A stretch of 57,703 bases of DNA from Nannocystaceae bacterium (GTDB taxonomy: Bacteria; Myxococcota_A; Polyangia; Nannocystales; Nannocystaceae), in contig JAIBBS010000031.1 of assembly GCA_019694555.1 (NCBI GenBank), positions 1 to 57,703 on the forward strand. Reading direction: 5' to 3'. Within the stretch, counting starts at the first letter, position 1. Each line of letters opens with the position of its first letter. The notes below the pieces were generated by a model. It was not told the origin of the DNA and did not search any database. It worked only from the letters and a program-made list of their open reading frames with translations. Shown here one piece after another: positions 38,277-50,906 of the stretch. The translations under genes and the position numbers were made by a program.

Positions 38277-39794
38277 TCACTTCGGGCCGGCGCACTCGAC
38301 CTCGGGCGCGCCGAGCTGCTCACACGCATAGCGCGTGGTCTTGTTGTTGGGGTTCTCGCAGCAGACCATCGCGCACGCGTCCTCGGGCAACTCCTTGTCG
38401 CAGCTGCCGTCGACCACCACCGCATCGCCGTCGACCAGGCAGCAGGTGCCAGTCTGCTCCGGGAGGGTGATGTCGCCACCGGAGTCGTCGCCCTTGGGCG
38501 GCTCCGGCACCGTCTCCGAGTACGTGCGTCCGGTCTGCCAGTTGAACGTGTCGTAGCGCTCCGAGAACTGCTTCGCCATCGCACGCGCCTGATCACACTG
38601 TTTCTCCGTCAGCACCTCGTGTTCGCCGCCGACGTACTCCAGCATGAGGTTGTCCTTGCCGACCTCGGAACCGACGTGGTCCAGACCCAGCGCGTGGCCG
38701 AGCTCGTGGGCCGTCGTCGCCGAGGGCCGGTTGTAGTCGATCTCGATGAAGCGTCCCTTGCCCGGCGTGCTGCCGACGAAGCCGCCGAGCAGATCGCTGC
38801 TGCACTCCGAGAGATCGCCGTACGAGACGTAGATGGGATCGAGCTCCTCGATGTGCGGCAACAGCGGATCGGCGGCGAGCTCGGCCTCGAGCGCCCACTC
38901 GGGATCGCCGAAGTTGAGCGAGTTGGTGCTGCAGTGATTCACCCAGGCGTCGGGGTACTGCGCGACGTAGTAGGCCACGACCTGGAACTGGATCCCGCAC
39001 GCGGTCCAGATCTCGTCGGGCGGGGTCTCGAACCGATCGGGCGCCATGTCGGCGACCCAGTACGGATCGGGCTCGTCGATCTCGGACGCGAACAGTGGGT
39101 TGGGACTGGCCAGGTGCTGCGGCGTGACCTTCTCGCTGGCCGAGGTGAAGTACGGCAGCGGCGCGGCCTGGTCGTCGACCCACAGCGGGCTGAAGTCGAA
39201 CAGGTTGCGGCCGCCGTAGACCGCCTCGAGCACGGGGATCTTGGGGTTGTACGGGTCGAACCACACGCCCAGCACCACCGGCACCACCAGCACGTCGTCC
39301 GCGAGCTTGGCGTAGCGCGGCCCGGGCTCGAACACCTCGCCGTCGTCGGTCCAGGCCTCGACGCTCATGGCGTAGCTGTTGCCGTGCACCATCGTCGCCG
39401 CGCGCACGCCGTAGTCGGCGGCGCCTGGGCTGGTGAAGTCTGCGGCGGGCAGCACCGGCGTGTAGTGGCTGACGAACGGCCAGTAGTGCTCGCGGATCTC
39501 CTCGATCTTCACGTGGCCGGACAGGTTCGACCAGCTGCCGCCGGTGAGGAACTCGCCCTGCGCGTCGGCCTTCACGCCGGCGGTGGTGATGCCGAACTCG
39601 CCGACCACACCGAGGTTGTCGCGCCGCACGATGATCGGGTCTTCCCAGCTGCCCTTGGCCGGGGTCGCGATGTCCTTCTCGAACACGTCGATGCACGACT
39701 CGGGCGAGCCGAGGGCGAACAACGCCAGGCCGGCCGTGGTCGGATGCGTCGCGCGAGAGCGAGGGCGAACGGAGGAGGTCGGAGCAGTTGCCAT
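38277..39794 (-). CDS. Exported matrixin-like zinc metalloprotease
   Basis: A 505-residue protein with an N-terminal hydrophobic stretch (TAGLALFALGSPES) that may be a signal. The zinc motif TAHELGHALGLDH (about 362-374) is the full metzincin HExxHxxGxxH set with three His ligands, so a matrixin-like peptidase is likely. Before it are about 200 residues of unassigned domain; after it, DNLMLEY may be the Met-turn region. The C terminus is Cys-rich (CCLVDGDAVVVDGSC, MVCCENPN), fitting an extracellular protein. It lies 106 bp downstream of the TPR kinase on the same strand. Confidence 0.85.
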   Translation of the reverse strand: MATAPTSSVRPRSRATHPTTAGLALFALGSPESCIDVFEKDIATPAKGSWEDPIIVRRDNLGVVGEFGITTAGVKADAQGEFLTGGSWSNLSGHVKIEEIREHYWPFVSHYTPVLPAADFTSPGAADYGVRAATMVHGNSYAMSVEAWTDDGEVFEPGPRYAKLADDVLVVPVVLGVWFDPYNPKIPVLEAVYGGRNLFDFSPLWVDDQAAPLPYFTSASEKVTPQHLASPNPLFASEIDEPDPYWVADMAPDRFETPPDEIWTACGIQFQVVAYYVAQYPDAWVNHCSTNSLNFGDPEWALEAELAADPLLPHIEELDPIYVSYGDLSECSSDLLGGFVGSTPGKGRFIEIDYNRPSATTAHELGHALGLDHVGSEVGKDNLMLEYVGGEHEVLTEKQCDQARAMAKQFSERYDTFNWQTGRTYSETVPEPPKGDDSGGDITLPEQTGTCCLVDGDAVVVDGSCDKELPEDACAMVCCENPNNKTTRYACEQLGAPEVECAGPK

Positions 39795-39900
39795 CGCTCC
39801 GTTCGATGCGGGTACGCAGCGGTGTGACGCCGTGCGCCCGGTGCAAGCGTGCGGTGACGACCATCACGCACCCGCGCGCGTCACATCGTGCAGCCGCAGG

Positions 39901-42960
<3,060 letters not shown>

Positions 42961-42996
42961 GCGCGCGCGGGATCGTAGCCCGGCACCCGCGGGGGG

Positions 42997-45849
42997 TCAC
43001 GCGTCGACGCGATCGTCGCGCGTGTGCATGCGGCCGACCGCGCCGGTGCCCACGCGCGCGCCCGCGGCGTCGCGACGCCGACGCCGCGGCCAGGCGAGCA
43101 CGAGCGCCAGATACGGCCACGGCGTCGTCGCGCCGCGCTGGCTGCAGCCGCAACCGTTCGCGTCGCCGTCGGCGGCCGCACCACCGTCGCTGCCGCTGCC
43201 GTCGCTGCCGCTGCCGTCGCCGTCGCTGCCACCGGCGCCCTCGCTGCCCGAGTCGACGCCACCGTCGCTGCCGCTGCCGCCCACGCCGCTGTCGCCGGCA
43301 GCACCGCAATCCTCGTCCGCGCCATCGAGCGCGCCATCGCAGTCGTTGTCGATGCCGTCGTCGCACTGCTCGTCGCTGGGCACGACCTCGTCGAGGCACT
43401 CGCCCCAGCCGCCGGGTCCACACTGCTGCATGCCGCCCACGCACACGCCGACGTCCTGCGTGCCCGCGTCGCCGTCGTAGCAGGGCTGGACCTCTCCGAT
43501 CGCGCACGGCGGCGGCTCGCCCTCGACCTCGACCTGCTGCGTCGCGATCGCGATGCTGCCGTCGTTGTCGCGCACCAGCAGCGTGACGTCGAAGCTGCCG
43601 CCGGCGAGGAACTCGTGCGTGACCACGCGGCCGAGCGCGGTGGTGCCATCGCCGAAGTACCACTCGTAGCGCACCAGCTTGCCGTCGCCGTCGCTGCTGC
43701 CCGACGCGTCGAAGTCGACGGGGAACGGCGCGGCGCCGGCCAGCGCCGACGCGGTGAAGTCGGCGGTCGGGGCCTGCCCGGCGACGTGGGTGGTGAGAAA
43801 CTGCCGCTGCGCGGTGGCCTCGTTGCCGGCTGCGTCCGCGACCGTGACCGTCATCGTCACGAACGCACCGCCCGGCAGATCGTAGCCCTCGGGCAGCGCG
43901 GCCACGAACGCGCCGGCGTCGCGACGGTACGCGAGATCGGAGATGTCCTGGTCGGCCGCGCGACCGCCCGCGCCGGGATCGCCGAGGTCGTGATCGAAGC
44001 GCACGCGCACGCTGTCGGGGTCGACGCCGCTGTCCGCATCGGCGTAGTGCACGACCACGCGCGGATACGGGTACCAGTCCTGTTCGGTCGGCGAGACGAT
44101 CACGATCTGCGGCGGGTCGACGTCGTTGCCGCCCCCTGCCGCGGGAACGATCGCGGTGACCTCGGGCGCGTGGATCGACTCGGTGTTGGAGCTGCCGACG
44201 AACGCGACGCTGTACTGGTAGATCGCGCCCGGCAGCACCGTGTCGTCGACGAACTGCAGCTGACCGCCGACGATGCTCGCCCCGGGGTTGCCCAGCACGA
44301 AGTCGCTGGCATTGGCGGACAGCGGCACCGCGAAAGCCTCGTCGCCGTGGTGTTGCCCGATCACCGCCACCAGCGCGCGGTCGCGATCGAACAGCCCCGG
44401 CGAGCTCGAGCGGTACACGCGATAGTGCCCCGCCGCGGTCGCCTGCGCCGGCAGGTCCCACGCCAGCGTCACCGCGGACGCGCTGCTGTCCGCGACCGCG
44501 AGGCCGCGCGGCACGTCGGCCGGCAGGCCGTCGTCGGCGGCGTGGAGGTTGAAGAACTCGTGCACGCGATCGCCACCGATGCCGACCCACACGTCGATGG
44601 CGCCGTCCTTGTCGAGGTCGGTGACCTCGATGTCGGCGCCCAGCGCTGCGCCGCCCGAGACGAACAGCTGCGAGTGCATGCCCGAGTACGAGAGGTTGCC
44701 GGCGCCGTCGTTGAGGTAGACCTGCAGGTGGTGGTTGCCGCCCTGATCGGCGGTCGCCAGCGCGAGAAAGTCGAGATCGCCGTCGTAGTCGAGGTCGCCG
44801 ATCGCCGCGTTGCCGCCCGACAGCGCACCGCCGCCGTCCCACTCGGCGGCGTCGAAGCGCGCGTCGGACTCGTTGGCGAAGGTGCCGCTGCCGTCGTTGA
44901 TGCCGATGGCGTGCCGCACGGTCGCGTCGCCGCCGGTGAAGCTCGAGCCGCAGCGCGCCGACACGAGGTCGAGGTCGCCATCGCCGTCGAGGTCGCCGGC
45001 GGTCATGGAACTGCCGAAACCCGAGCACGTGGTCGGCAGCGGCACCGGCTCGAGCGTGTAGTGGCCGCTGCCGTCGTTGCGCGCCAGCTCGACCGAGCCG
45101 GTGTTGCCCTCCTGGCCACCCGACAGACCGTGCTCGATCAGCAGATCGTAGTCGTCGTCGCCATCGACGTCGCCCGAGACCACGCCGACGATGAAGTCGG
45201 TCGAGCCGAACGGGAAGCCGCGCGCCGCCGACTCCTCGCTCATGGTGCCGCTGCGGTCGTTGACGAGCAGGCTGAACTGCACCGGCCCGCCGCAGTTGTC
45301 GTTGGAGCAGAACGCGTGTGCGATCGCGAGGTCGACGTCACCGTCGCCCTCGACGTCGGTGTTGACGATGTTGAGCGCCGAGCGCGACAGCTGCCAGCTG
45401 GTCGAGAAGCGGCCGCCGCGGTTGGTCTGCAGCACCAGCGGCTCACCGTTGCCACCCGAGATGCAGTCGGGGTCGAGATCGCCGTCGACGTCGGCCCACT
45501 GGAAGCCGTCCTCGCCCCAACCCGACGCGCCGGGCATGCCGCGCAGCAAGAAGCCGGTGTAGCCCGGCAGCGCGGTCATGCGGCCCTCGCCGGTGTTGAG
45601 CAGCAGGCCGTAGCGGGCTCCCAGCGCGCGGTCGGGCCAACCGTCGAGATCGAAGTCGGCCATGTCGCCGTCGTAGTAGTTCTCGTTCGAGTTGATCATG
45701 TCCGGGTGGGTGCCGTTGAACGCGAAGTCGTCGGTACCCAGCGCGTCGCTGCGATCCTCGAGTCCCATCCACGGGGCCGCATGCGCGACCGCGGGCACGA
45801 GCGAGAGCGACAACGACAGCGAGGTGCGGTGCAAGCAGTGGCGGTTCAT
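42997..45849 (-). CDS. MYXO-CTERM surface protein with VCBS/FG-GAP repeats and a PKD domain
   Basis: A 950-residue exported protein. The signal peptide (LSLSLSLVPAVAHA) is followed by at least seven VCBS/FG-GAP calcium loops (DFDLDGWPD, DVDGDLDPD, DVDGDDDYD, DLDGDGDLD, DLDYDGDLD, DLDKDGAID), then a fibronectin-like part, a PKD domain (FPVDFDASGSSDGDGKLVRY, WYFGDG) and a C-terminal Cys-rich MopE-like motif (CDDGIDNDCDG). A Gly/Ser/Asp linker leads to GCGCSQRG, a hydrophobic stretch and RRRRR, the MYXO-CTERM sorting signal. Its start overlaps the upstream stop as ATGA. Likely displayed at the cell surface. Confidence 0.92.
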   Translation of the reverse strand: MNRHCLHRTSLSLSLSLVPAVAHAAPWMGLEDRSDALGTDDFAFNGTHPDMINSNENYYDGDMADFDLDGWPDRALGARYGLLLNTGEGRMTALPGYTGFLLRGMPGASGWGEDGFQWADVDGDLDPDCISGGNGEPLVLQTNRGGRFSTSWQLSRSALNIVNTDVEGDGDVDLAIAHAFCSNDNCGGPVQFSLLVNDRSGTMSEESAARGFPFGSTDFIVGVVSGDVDGDDDYDLLIEHGLSGGQEGNTGSVELARNDGSGHYTLEPVPLPTTCSGFGSSMTAGDLDGDGDLDLVSARCGSSFTGGDATVRHAIGINDGSGTFANESDARFDAAEWDGGGALSGGNAAIGDLDYDGDLDFLALATADQGGNHHLQVYLNDGAGNLSYSGMHSQLFVSGGAALGADIEVTDLDKDGAIDVWVGIGGDRVHEFFNLHAADDGLPADVPRGLAVADSSASAVTLAWDLPAQATAAGHYRVYRSSSPGLFDRDRALVAVIGQHHGDEAFAVPLSANASDFVLGNPGASIVGGQLQFVDDTVLPGAIYQYSVAFVGSSNTESIHAPEVTAIVPAAGGGNDVDPPQIVIVSPTEQDWYPYPRVVVHYADADSGVDPDSVRVRFDHDLGDPGAGGRAADQDISDLAYRRDAGAFVAALPEGYDLPGGAFVTMTVTVADAAGNEATAQRQFLTTHVAGQAPTADFTASALAGAAPFPVDFDASGSSDGDGKLVRYEWYFGDGTTALGRVVTHEFLAGGSFDVTLLVRDNDGSIAIATQQVEVEGEPPPCAIGEVQPCYDGDAGTQDVGVCVGGMQQCGPGGWGECLDEVVPSDEQCDDGIDNDCDGALDGADEDCGAAGDSGVGGSGSDGGVDSGSEGAGGSDGDGSGSDGSGSDGGAAADGDANGCGCSQRGATTPWPYLALVLAWPRRRRRDAAGARVGTGAVGRMHTRDDRVDA

Positions 45850-48347
45850 GATCGTCTCCGGGTTCGTCGCGCGCGCGGCAGCGCGGTCAGCAGCAGCAGC
45901 AAGGTCCACGTCGGCGCGACTGCGCGGCTGTGGCAGCCGCAGCCGCCGTGGCCGTCGTCGACGACCGCGGCGGTGGTCTCGCCGTCGCTGCCCGCGGCGG
46001 TGCCGCTGCTGCCATCGGCTGCGGTCGCGGTGGTGGAGCCGGCCTCGTCGCTGCCGCCCCCGCCGGTGGTGTCGTCGCCCGGCGGTGGCGCGGGCAGCTC
46101 GTCGTCGTCGCCCTGCAGCGCCAGCAGGAACGCCACCAGATCGTCGATGTCGTCCGACGACAGGTGCGAGGTCACGCCGTGGCGATCGCCGCGGTTGTGC
46201 TCGGTCAGCACCGCGCGCAGGTCCGCGGCGCGACCGTCGTGCAGGTACGGCGCGCTGGCCCAAACGCCCAGCACCGAGGGCGTGTCGATCCCCTCGAGCA
46301 CGGCGCCGAGGCGACCGCCGGAGCTGGGCAGGATCGTGCCGACGTCGTGCAACACGAACGGATCGGCGTCGAGCGTGCTGTCGGTGAAGCGCGGCGGTGC
46401 GTGGCAGCTCGCGCACGCGGTGGTCAGGTCGAAGAACAGCGCCTTGCCGCGCTGCGCGGCGGCACCGAGGCTGCCGTCGGGCTCGCGGTAGGGCGAGCGC
46501 GGTGCGGCCCCGAGCGAGCCGACCCACGCCGCGAGGGCGTCGAGCTGTGCGCTGCGGCCGGCGTTCCTGGCCGCGTCGAGCGGCGGGTTGGGCGGCAGGC
46601 CGTCGTGCGCCAGCCCGCTGCCGCCGAAGGCGTTGACGATGTCGTTCTCGAAATCCTGGATCTCGTCGAAGTTCGCGCTCCAGTGCACCGGCCCGTGATC
46701 GGTGCCGCCGCGACCGCGCAGATCCACGGTGTTGCGCAGGCCCTCGCCGGCCTGCGTGAAGTCCCACGTGCGGCCGTCGCTGCCGCCGTCGGGGTGGCAC
46801 GACGCGCACGCGATGTAGTTCTGATCGGCGTGCTCGGGCGCGCGCGAGCGGTGGAACATCTGCTTGCCCAGCAGCAGCTCGGGCGACAGCGTCTCTTGTG
46901 CGACGACGATGGTGTCGATCACGCTGGCCTCGGCGGGCACGCTCAGATCGATCACCGCGACGTCGCGCGACAGCTCGTTGCGCACGTAGGCACGGCTGCC
47001 GTCGGCGCTGACGACGATGCCGTTGGGCGCGTGACCGAGGTCGATGCGGGTCTCGAACGACGCGGTGCTGCCGTCACCGGGCATCACCGTCGCAGCCTCG
47101 GGCAGATCGTAGACCGACAGCCGCCCCGCGCCCTGGTGCACCAGGTACGCGTAGCGGCCGCGCGGCGAGAAGGCGATCGCTGCCACGCTGTCGGCGTCGT
47201 TGGTGTCGAGGCGCCGCTGGGTGTCCTCGGCGTCGCCCAGCGGGTCGACGCGGAACATCGCACCGCGCACGCGGTTGCGCGGCGTGAGCGGGTTGCCGTC
47301 GACGAAGCTGCCGCGCGACGTGTTCGACTTGAGCCCGCCGATCCACACCGCGTCGCCCGCGGGCGTGATCGCGGCGGTGTGCAGCAGGTTGGGAAAGCCC
47401 CGCCCCGACGACGCGGTGTCGGGCCCGGGATCTTCGACCAGCGCGACCTCGGCGGCCAGCTCCATCGTCGCGAGGTCGACGACGCTGACGGTGCCGTGGT
47501 CCCCCCGCGTGAGAAAGTGGCTCACCCACGCGCGCGTGCCGGTGGCATCGACCGCGATCGCGTGGGGCTCGGGCGCCAGCGCGATCCATGCGTCGTCGCC
47601 CAGCTGCTGCAGCGCGGCGACGGCCGGCAGCGTCGCGAGCACCCGGCCGTCGGCCAGCGCGAGCACGGCCGCGGGTTCGCTCGCCAGCGGCGCATCGGGG
47701 CTCGCGCTCACGCGCGCGACGTCGATCGCCCACGGCCGACGATCGCCGGCGCACGCGACCCACACGGTCGCGCCGTCGTCGGTGATGCTGACCGAGCGTG
47801 GCGCGATGCCGACGGCGATCTCGGTGACCTCGCCCGCCGGCAGCGACACCAGCGCGACGGTGCCGGCGTCGGTGTTCGCGACCGCGAGCCACGACTCGTC
47901 GGGCGCCAACGCGATGGGGCTGCTGTGGCGCGGCGGCGTCTCGGTCGGCGGCGCGACCACGACCACGTCGACGAACGCCAGCGTGGTCGCGAGCCCGTCG
48001 TCGACCGCCAGCGTGACGCTGTGCAGGCCGAGGCTGTCGAACGCGTGGCTGGGCGCGACCTCGGTCGCGGTCGCGCCGTCGCCGAAGTCCCACGCGAAGC
48101 CCAGCGCGCCGGGCCCGTCGTCGGGGTCGAAGCTGCCGCTGCCGTCGAACTGCACCACCTCGCCGGCGAGCACCTCGAGCCCCGAGGCCGTCGCCTGCGC
48201 CACGGGCGGGAAGTTGCCGGCATGCGCGACGCCGGCCGCGGCGAACAGCCCGGTCAACGCCGCCGCGCACGGCATCGCGCGCCGTTTCCGGCGCGCACGC
48301 TGCCGCTCGCGCTGACGGGCCGCCCTCACGTCGGGGGCCTGAGTCAC
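45846..48347 (-). CDS. MYXO-CTERM protein with PKD, beta-propeller and cytochrome c peroxidase-like dihaem domain
   Basis: An 833-residue exported protein. GTG 48347 is chosen because it keeps the Arg-rich n-region before MPCAAALTGLFAAAGVAHA; the internal ATG is an alternative. A PKD domain (VQFDGSGSFDPDDG) is followed by a seven-bladed YVTN/WD-type propeller (about 140-470), then a cytochrome c peroxidase/MauG-like part with two haem-binding CASCH motifs at about 516 and 645. The protein ends GCGCHSRAVAP, hydrophobic stretch, RRTRRRS: a MYXO-CTERM tail. The two haems suggest electron transfer or oxidative modification of a partner, possibly the coupled downstream surface protein. Confidence 0.92.
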   Translation of the reverse strand: MTQAPDVRAARQRERQRARRKRRAMPCAAALTGLFAAAGVAHAGNFPPVAQATASGLEVLAGEVVQFDGSGSFDPDDGPGALGFAWDFGDGATATEVAPSHAFDSLGLHSVTLAVDDGLATTLAFVDVVVVAPPTETPPRHSSPIALAPDESWLAVANTDAGTVALVSLPAGEVTEIAVGIAPRSVSITDDGATVWVACAGDRRPWAIDVARVSASPDAPLASEPAAVLALADGRVLATLPAVAALQQLGDDAWIALAPEPHAIAVDATGTRAWVSHFLTRGDHGTVSVVDLATMELAAEVALVEDPGPDTASSGRGFPNLLHTAAITPAGDAVWIGGLKSNTSRGSFVDGNPLTPRNRVRGAMFRVDPLGDAEDTQRRLDTNDADSVAAIAFSPRGRYAYLVHQGAGRLSVYDLPEAATVMPGDGSTASFETRIDLGHAPNGIVVSADGSRAYVRNELSRDVAVIDLSVPAEASVIDTIVVAQETLSPELLLGKQMFHRSRAPEHADQNYIACASCHPDGGSDGRTWDFTQAGEGLRNTVDLRGRGGTDHGPVHWSANFDEIQDFENDIVNAFGGSGLAHDGLPPNPPLDAARNAGRSAQLDALAAWVGSLGAAPRSPYREPDGSLGAAAQRGKALFFDLTTACASCHAPPRFTDSTLDADPFVLHDVGTILPSSGGRLGAVLEGIDTPSVLGVWASAPYLHDGRAADLRAVLTEHNRGDRHGVTSHLSSDDIDDLVAFLLALQGDDDELPAPPPGDDTTGGGGSDEAGSTTATAADGSSGTAAGSDGETTAAVVDDGHGGCGCHSRAVAPTWTLLLLLTALPRARRTRRRS

Positions 48348-48374
48348 GCGAGCGGGCGCGGCATTACAGCCGCG

Positions 48375-48770
48375 TCAGGATTTCTTGAGCAGGTCGCGGA
48401 TCTCGGTGAGCAGCTCCTGGTCCTTGGTCGGACCCGCCGGCGGCGGGGCCGGGGCCGGCTTCTTGAGCCGGTTCATCGCGCGCACCATCATGAACACCGC
48501 GAAGGCCATGATGGTGAAGTCGATGCACATCTGCAGGAACTTGCCCCACTTGAGCATGACCGCCGGCTTGTCACCGACCGCAGCCTTGAGCTGGATCGCG
48601 AGCTGACTGAAGTCGACCCCGCCGAGGATCAGGCCCAGCGGCGGCATGATCACGTCCTCGACCGCGGACGCGACGATCTTGCCGAACGCGCCGCCGATGA
48701 TGACGCCGACCGCCATGTCGACGACGTTGCCCTTGACCGCGAACTCCTTGAACTCCTGCATCAACCCCAT
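48375..48770 (-). CDS. mscL: Large-conductance mechanosensitive channel MscL
   Basis: A 131-residue inner-membrane channel that opens under membrane tension to release solutes on osmotic downshock. The hallmark first helix [24 protein letters not shown] is intact, with the family pattern [16 protein letters not shown] after it and the second helix [19 protein letters not shown]. The C-terminal bundle ends EIRDLLKKS as usual. Length is normal. It is 27 bp after... the cytochrome gene's start lies upstream of no shared promoter: the mscL start faces the amylase 3' end (117-bp gap). Confidence 0.97.
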   Translation of the reverse strand: MGLMQEFKEFAVKGNVVDMAVGVIIGGAFGKIVASAVEDVIMPPLGLILGGVDFSQLAIQLKAAVGDKPAVMLKWGKFLQMCIDFTIMAFAVFMMVRAMNRLKKPAPAPPPAGPTKDQELLTEIRDLLKKS

Positions 48771-48842
48771 GGACCGTCGTGCTCCGCCGGCGCGTCACCA
48801 CGCGCCAGCCGGCGCGAAGGTACTGCGGATCGGCCGCGCGCA

Positions 48843-48863
48843 CGCGGGGCATTGTTCCCCGCG
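48843..48863 (-). terminator. Terminator-like hairpin after the amylase operon
   Basis: CGCGGGG and CCCCGCG form a 7-bp stem with a 7-nt AT-rich loop, 25 bp downstream of the second amylase stop codon. No T-run. Confidence 0.45.
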
Positions 48864-48887
48864 CCGCGTGTGCACACCGGGCTGGCC

Positions 48888-50906
48888 TCAGGGCCGCGCG
48901 AGCACGCGCGTGGACCGCGGTGGCACGTCGATGCTCGGCCCCATCAGCGACTCGTCGGTGATCTCGTCCACCAACATTTCCGCCGGTACGCCGCCGATGC
49001 TGTGGGCCACGTCGCCGCGGTTGACCAGCACCCACAGCTCGTCGCCGCCGTAGGCGACGTGATAGGCGAAGGTGTCCGCGTCGGCGGCGATCGTGTCGCG
49101 GCTGCCGCGGCGCGTCGCGGGATGGGCCGCCCGGATCGCGATCAAGCGCTGCAGCCGATCGCGCAGCAGCATCTGCCCGGCGCTGTAGCCCTGCCACTGC
49201 ATCGCGCGGCGGTTGTCGGGGTCGCCGGCGCCGGCCATGCCGTACTCGTCACCGTAGTAGACCAGCGGCGCGCCCTTGGTGGTCATGAGGATGGCGAAGG
49301 CGTTCGCGAGCCGCTCGAACGCGGCGTTGCCGGTCGGCAGACCTGGCTGGTTCGACCACGCGCGGTCCTTGCCGTCGGCCCACTGGTCGTTCCACACCGG
49401 CGTGTCCTGGGCGAGGTGGATCGCGCGCGGGATGTCGTGGTTGCCGATGAACGTGCTCATGATGGCGGCGCCGTAGTACTCGTCGTTGCCGTCCATGAAG
49501 CTCGCCAGCTCCTGCATGGTGCCGGCGCGCATGAGCACGTTGCGCGCGAGCTGCATGCGCAACGGGAAGTCGAACTGGCCGTCGAGCATGTCCGCGCCGA
49601 CGTAGTGCGCGATGAGGCCCTGATCGCCGGTGAAGGTCTCACCGACCATGTAGAAGTGCTCGCCGCTCTCGGGCTCGACCTCGTCGAGCACACGCGCCCG
49701 CAGATCCAGCAGCCACTGGTCCTCGATGTGCTTGACCGCGTCGAGGCGGAAGCCGTCGACACCGGTGTCGGCGACCCACTGCAGCGCGTTGTCGATCGAG
49801 AACATCCGCGCGCCGGCGTCGGTGAAATCGTAGTCGGGCAGGTACGGCGTGAACCAGCAGCGACGGGCCTGGTCGCCGTCCCAGCTGCAGCCCGAGCCGC
49901 ACACGCAGTCGCCGCCCTGGCCGTTGTCGTTGGGCCAGAACCACTCCGGGTGATCGGCGTACACCGGCGAGCTGATGTGGACGTGGTTCATCGCGTAGTC
50001 GAACAACACCTTGAGCCCGTGCTCGTGGGCGGTGTCGACCAGCTGCTGCAGCTCCGCGAGCGTGCCGAAGTGCGTCTCGGTCTCGTCGACGCGCGCGGGC
50101 CAGTAGCCGTGGTAGGCCGAGTACTCGTGCCCGTCGGAACCCAGGCCCGAGTCGTCGGTGTTGTCCAGCGGCACGGTGAGCCACAGCGTGTTGACGCCGA
50201 GGTCCTCGAAGTAGCCGTCCTCGATGCGCGCGGTCACGCCGGCCCAGTCGCCGCCCTGGAAGTCCGCCGCCATCGGCACGCCGATGCCGCCGTCGTTGCT
50301 GACGTCGCCGTTCTCGAAGCGGTCGACGAACACGAAGTAGATCACCGAGTCGCGCCAGTCGAAGGTGCCGACGACGTCGGGCTCGCAGGTGTAGTCCTCG
50401 CAGGTGACCGGCTGCAGCACCGAGTTCTGCCCGCCCTGCCCGTCCGGCATCATCTCGGGGTTGGCGGGATCGGGCACCCAGGTGGTGCCGTCGGTGCGGA
50501 ACTTGTAGAGCACCTGCTGCTCGAACGGCACCGGCACGCTCGCGCGCCAGGTGTCGCCGTCCTTGCTCAGCGGCACGCCGACGTCCCAACCATCGCTGGC
50601 GAAGTCGCCGAAGACCTCGACGCTGGCGTAGCCCGCGTCCGCGAGGCTGAACTCGTGGGCGCAGCGCTTGTTCTGCGGCTCGCACTCGGTCGGCCCGGTC
50701 GTGCCGCTCTCGTCGCCCGAGTCCGCGCTGGTGGCCGAGCCGACGCTCGAGCTGTAGCTGCCGGCGGAAGACAGACCATCGGTCGGATCGAAACCGTCGG
50801 TGTCGGGCGGCTCGAGCGAGGTCGCCGAGTGCAGCTCGTCCTTGCCGCACGCGGCCGCGAGCAGCAGCGCGAGCCCCACGCGCATTCGAGAGTCAGAGGC
50901 AGGCAT
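48888..50906 (-). CDS. Lipoprotein alpha-amylase (GH13), second of a tandem pair
   Basis: A 672-residue exported glycoside hydrolase. ATG 50906 has GGAG close upstream and gives MPASDSRMRVGLALLLAAAC, lipid anchor Cys20. After a Ser/Gly/Asp linker comes an E-set/CBM48-like domain (EFSLADAGYASVEVFGDFA), then the GH13 barrel with all four motifs: DYAMNHV; GFRLDAVKH (nucleophile Asp, about 387); GETF (acid/base Glu, about 422); FIGNHD (about 490). A Cys-rich loop CVCGSGCSW...RCWF lies in the B region. It should cleave alpha-1,4-glucans at the cell surface. Its start overlaps the first amylase by 14 bp, implying coupling. Confidence 0.94.
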   Translation of the reverse strand: MPASDSRMRVGLALLLAAACGKDELHSATSLEPPDTDGFDPTDGLSSAGSYSSSVGSATSADSGDESGTTGPTECEPQNKRCAHEFSLADAGYASVEVFGDFASDGWDVGVPLSKDGDTWRASVPVPFEQQVLYKFRTDGTTWVPDPANPEMMPDGQGGQNSVLQPVTCEDYTCEPDVVGTFDWRDSVIYFVFVDRFENGDVSNDGGIGVPMAADFQGGDWAGVTARIEDGYFEDLGVNTLWLTVPLDNTDDSGLGSDGHEYSAYHGYWPARVDETETHFGTLAELQQLVDTAHEHGLKVLFDYAMNHVHISSPVYADHPEWFWPNDNGQGGDCVCGSGCSWDGDQARRCWFTPYLPDYDFTDAGARMFSIDNALQWVADTGVDGFRLDAVKHIEDQWLLDLRARVLDEVEPESGEHFYMVGETFTGDQGLIAHYVGADMLDGQFDFPLRMQLARNVLMRAGTMQELASFMDGNDEYYGAAIMSTFIGNHDIPRAIHLAQDTPVWNDQWADGKDRAWSNQPGLPTGNAAFERLANAFAILMTTKGAPLVYYGDEYGMAGAGDPDNRRAMQWQGYSAGQMLLRDRLQRLIAIRAAHPATRRGSRDTIAADADTFAYHVAYGGDELWVLVNRGDVAHSIGGVPAEMLVDEITDESLMGPSIDVPPRSTRVLARP

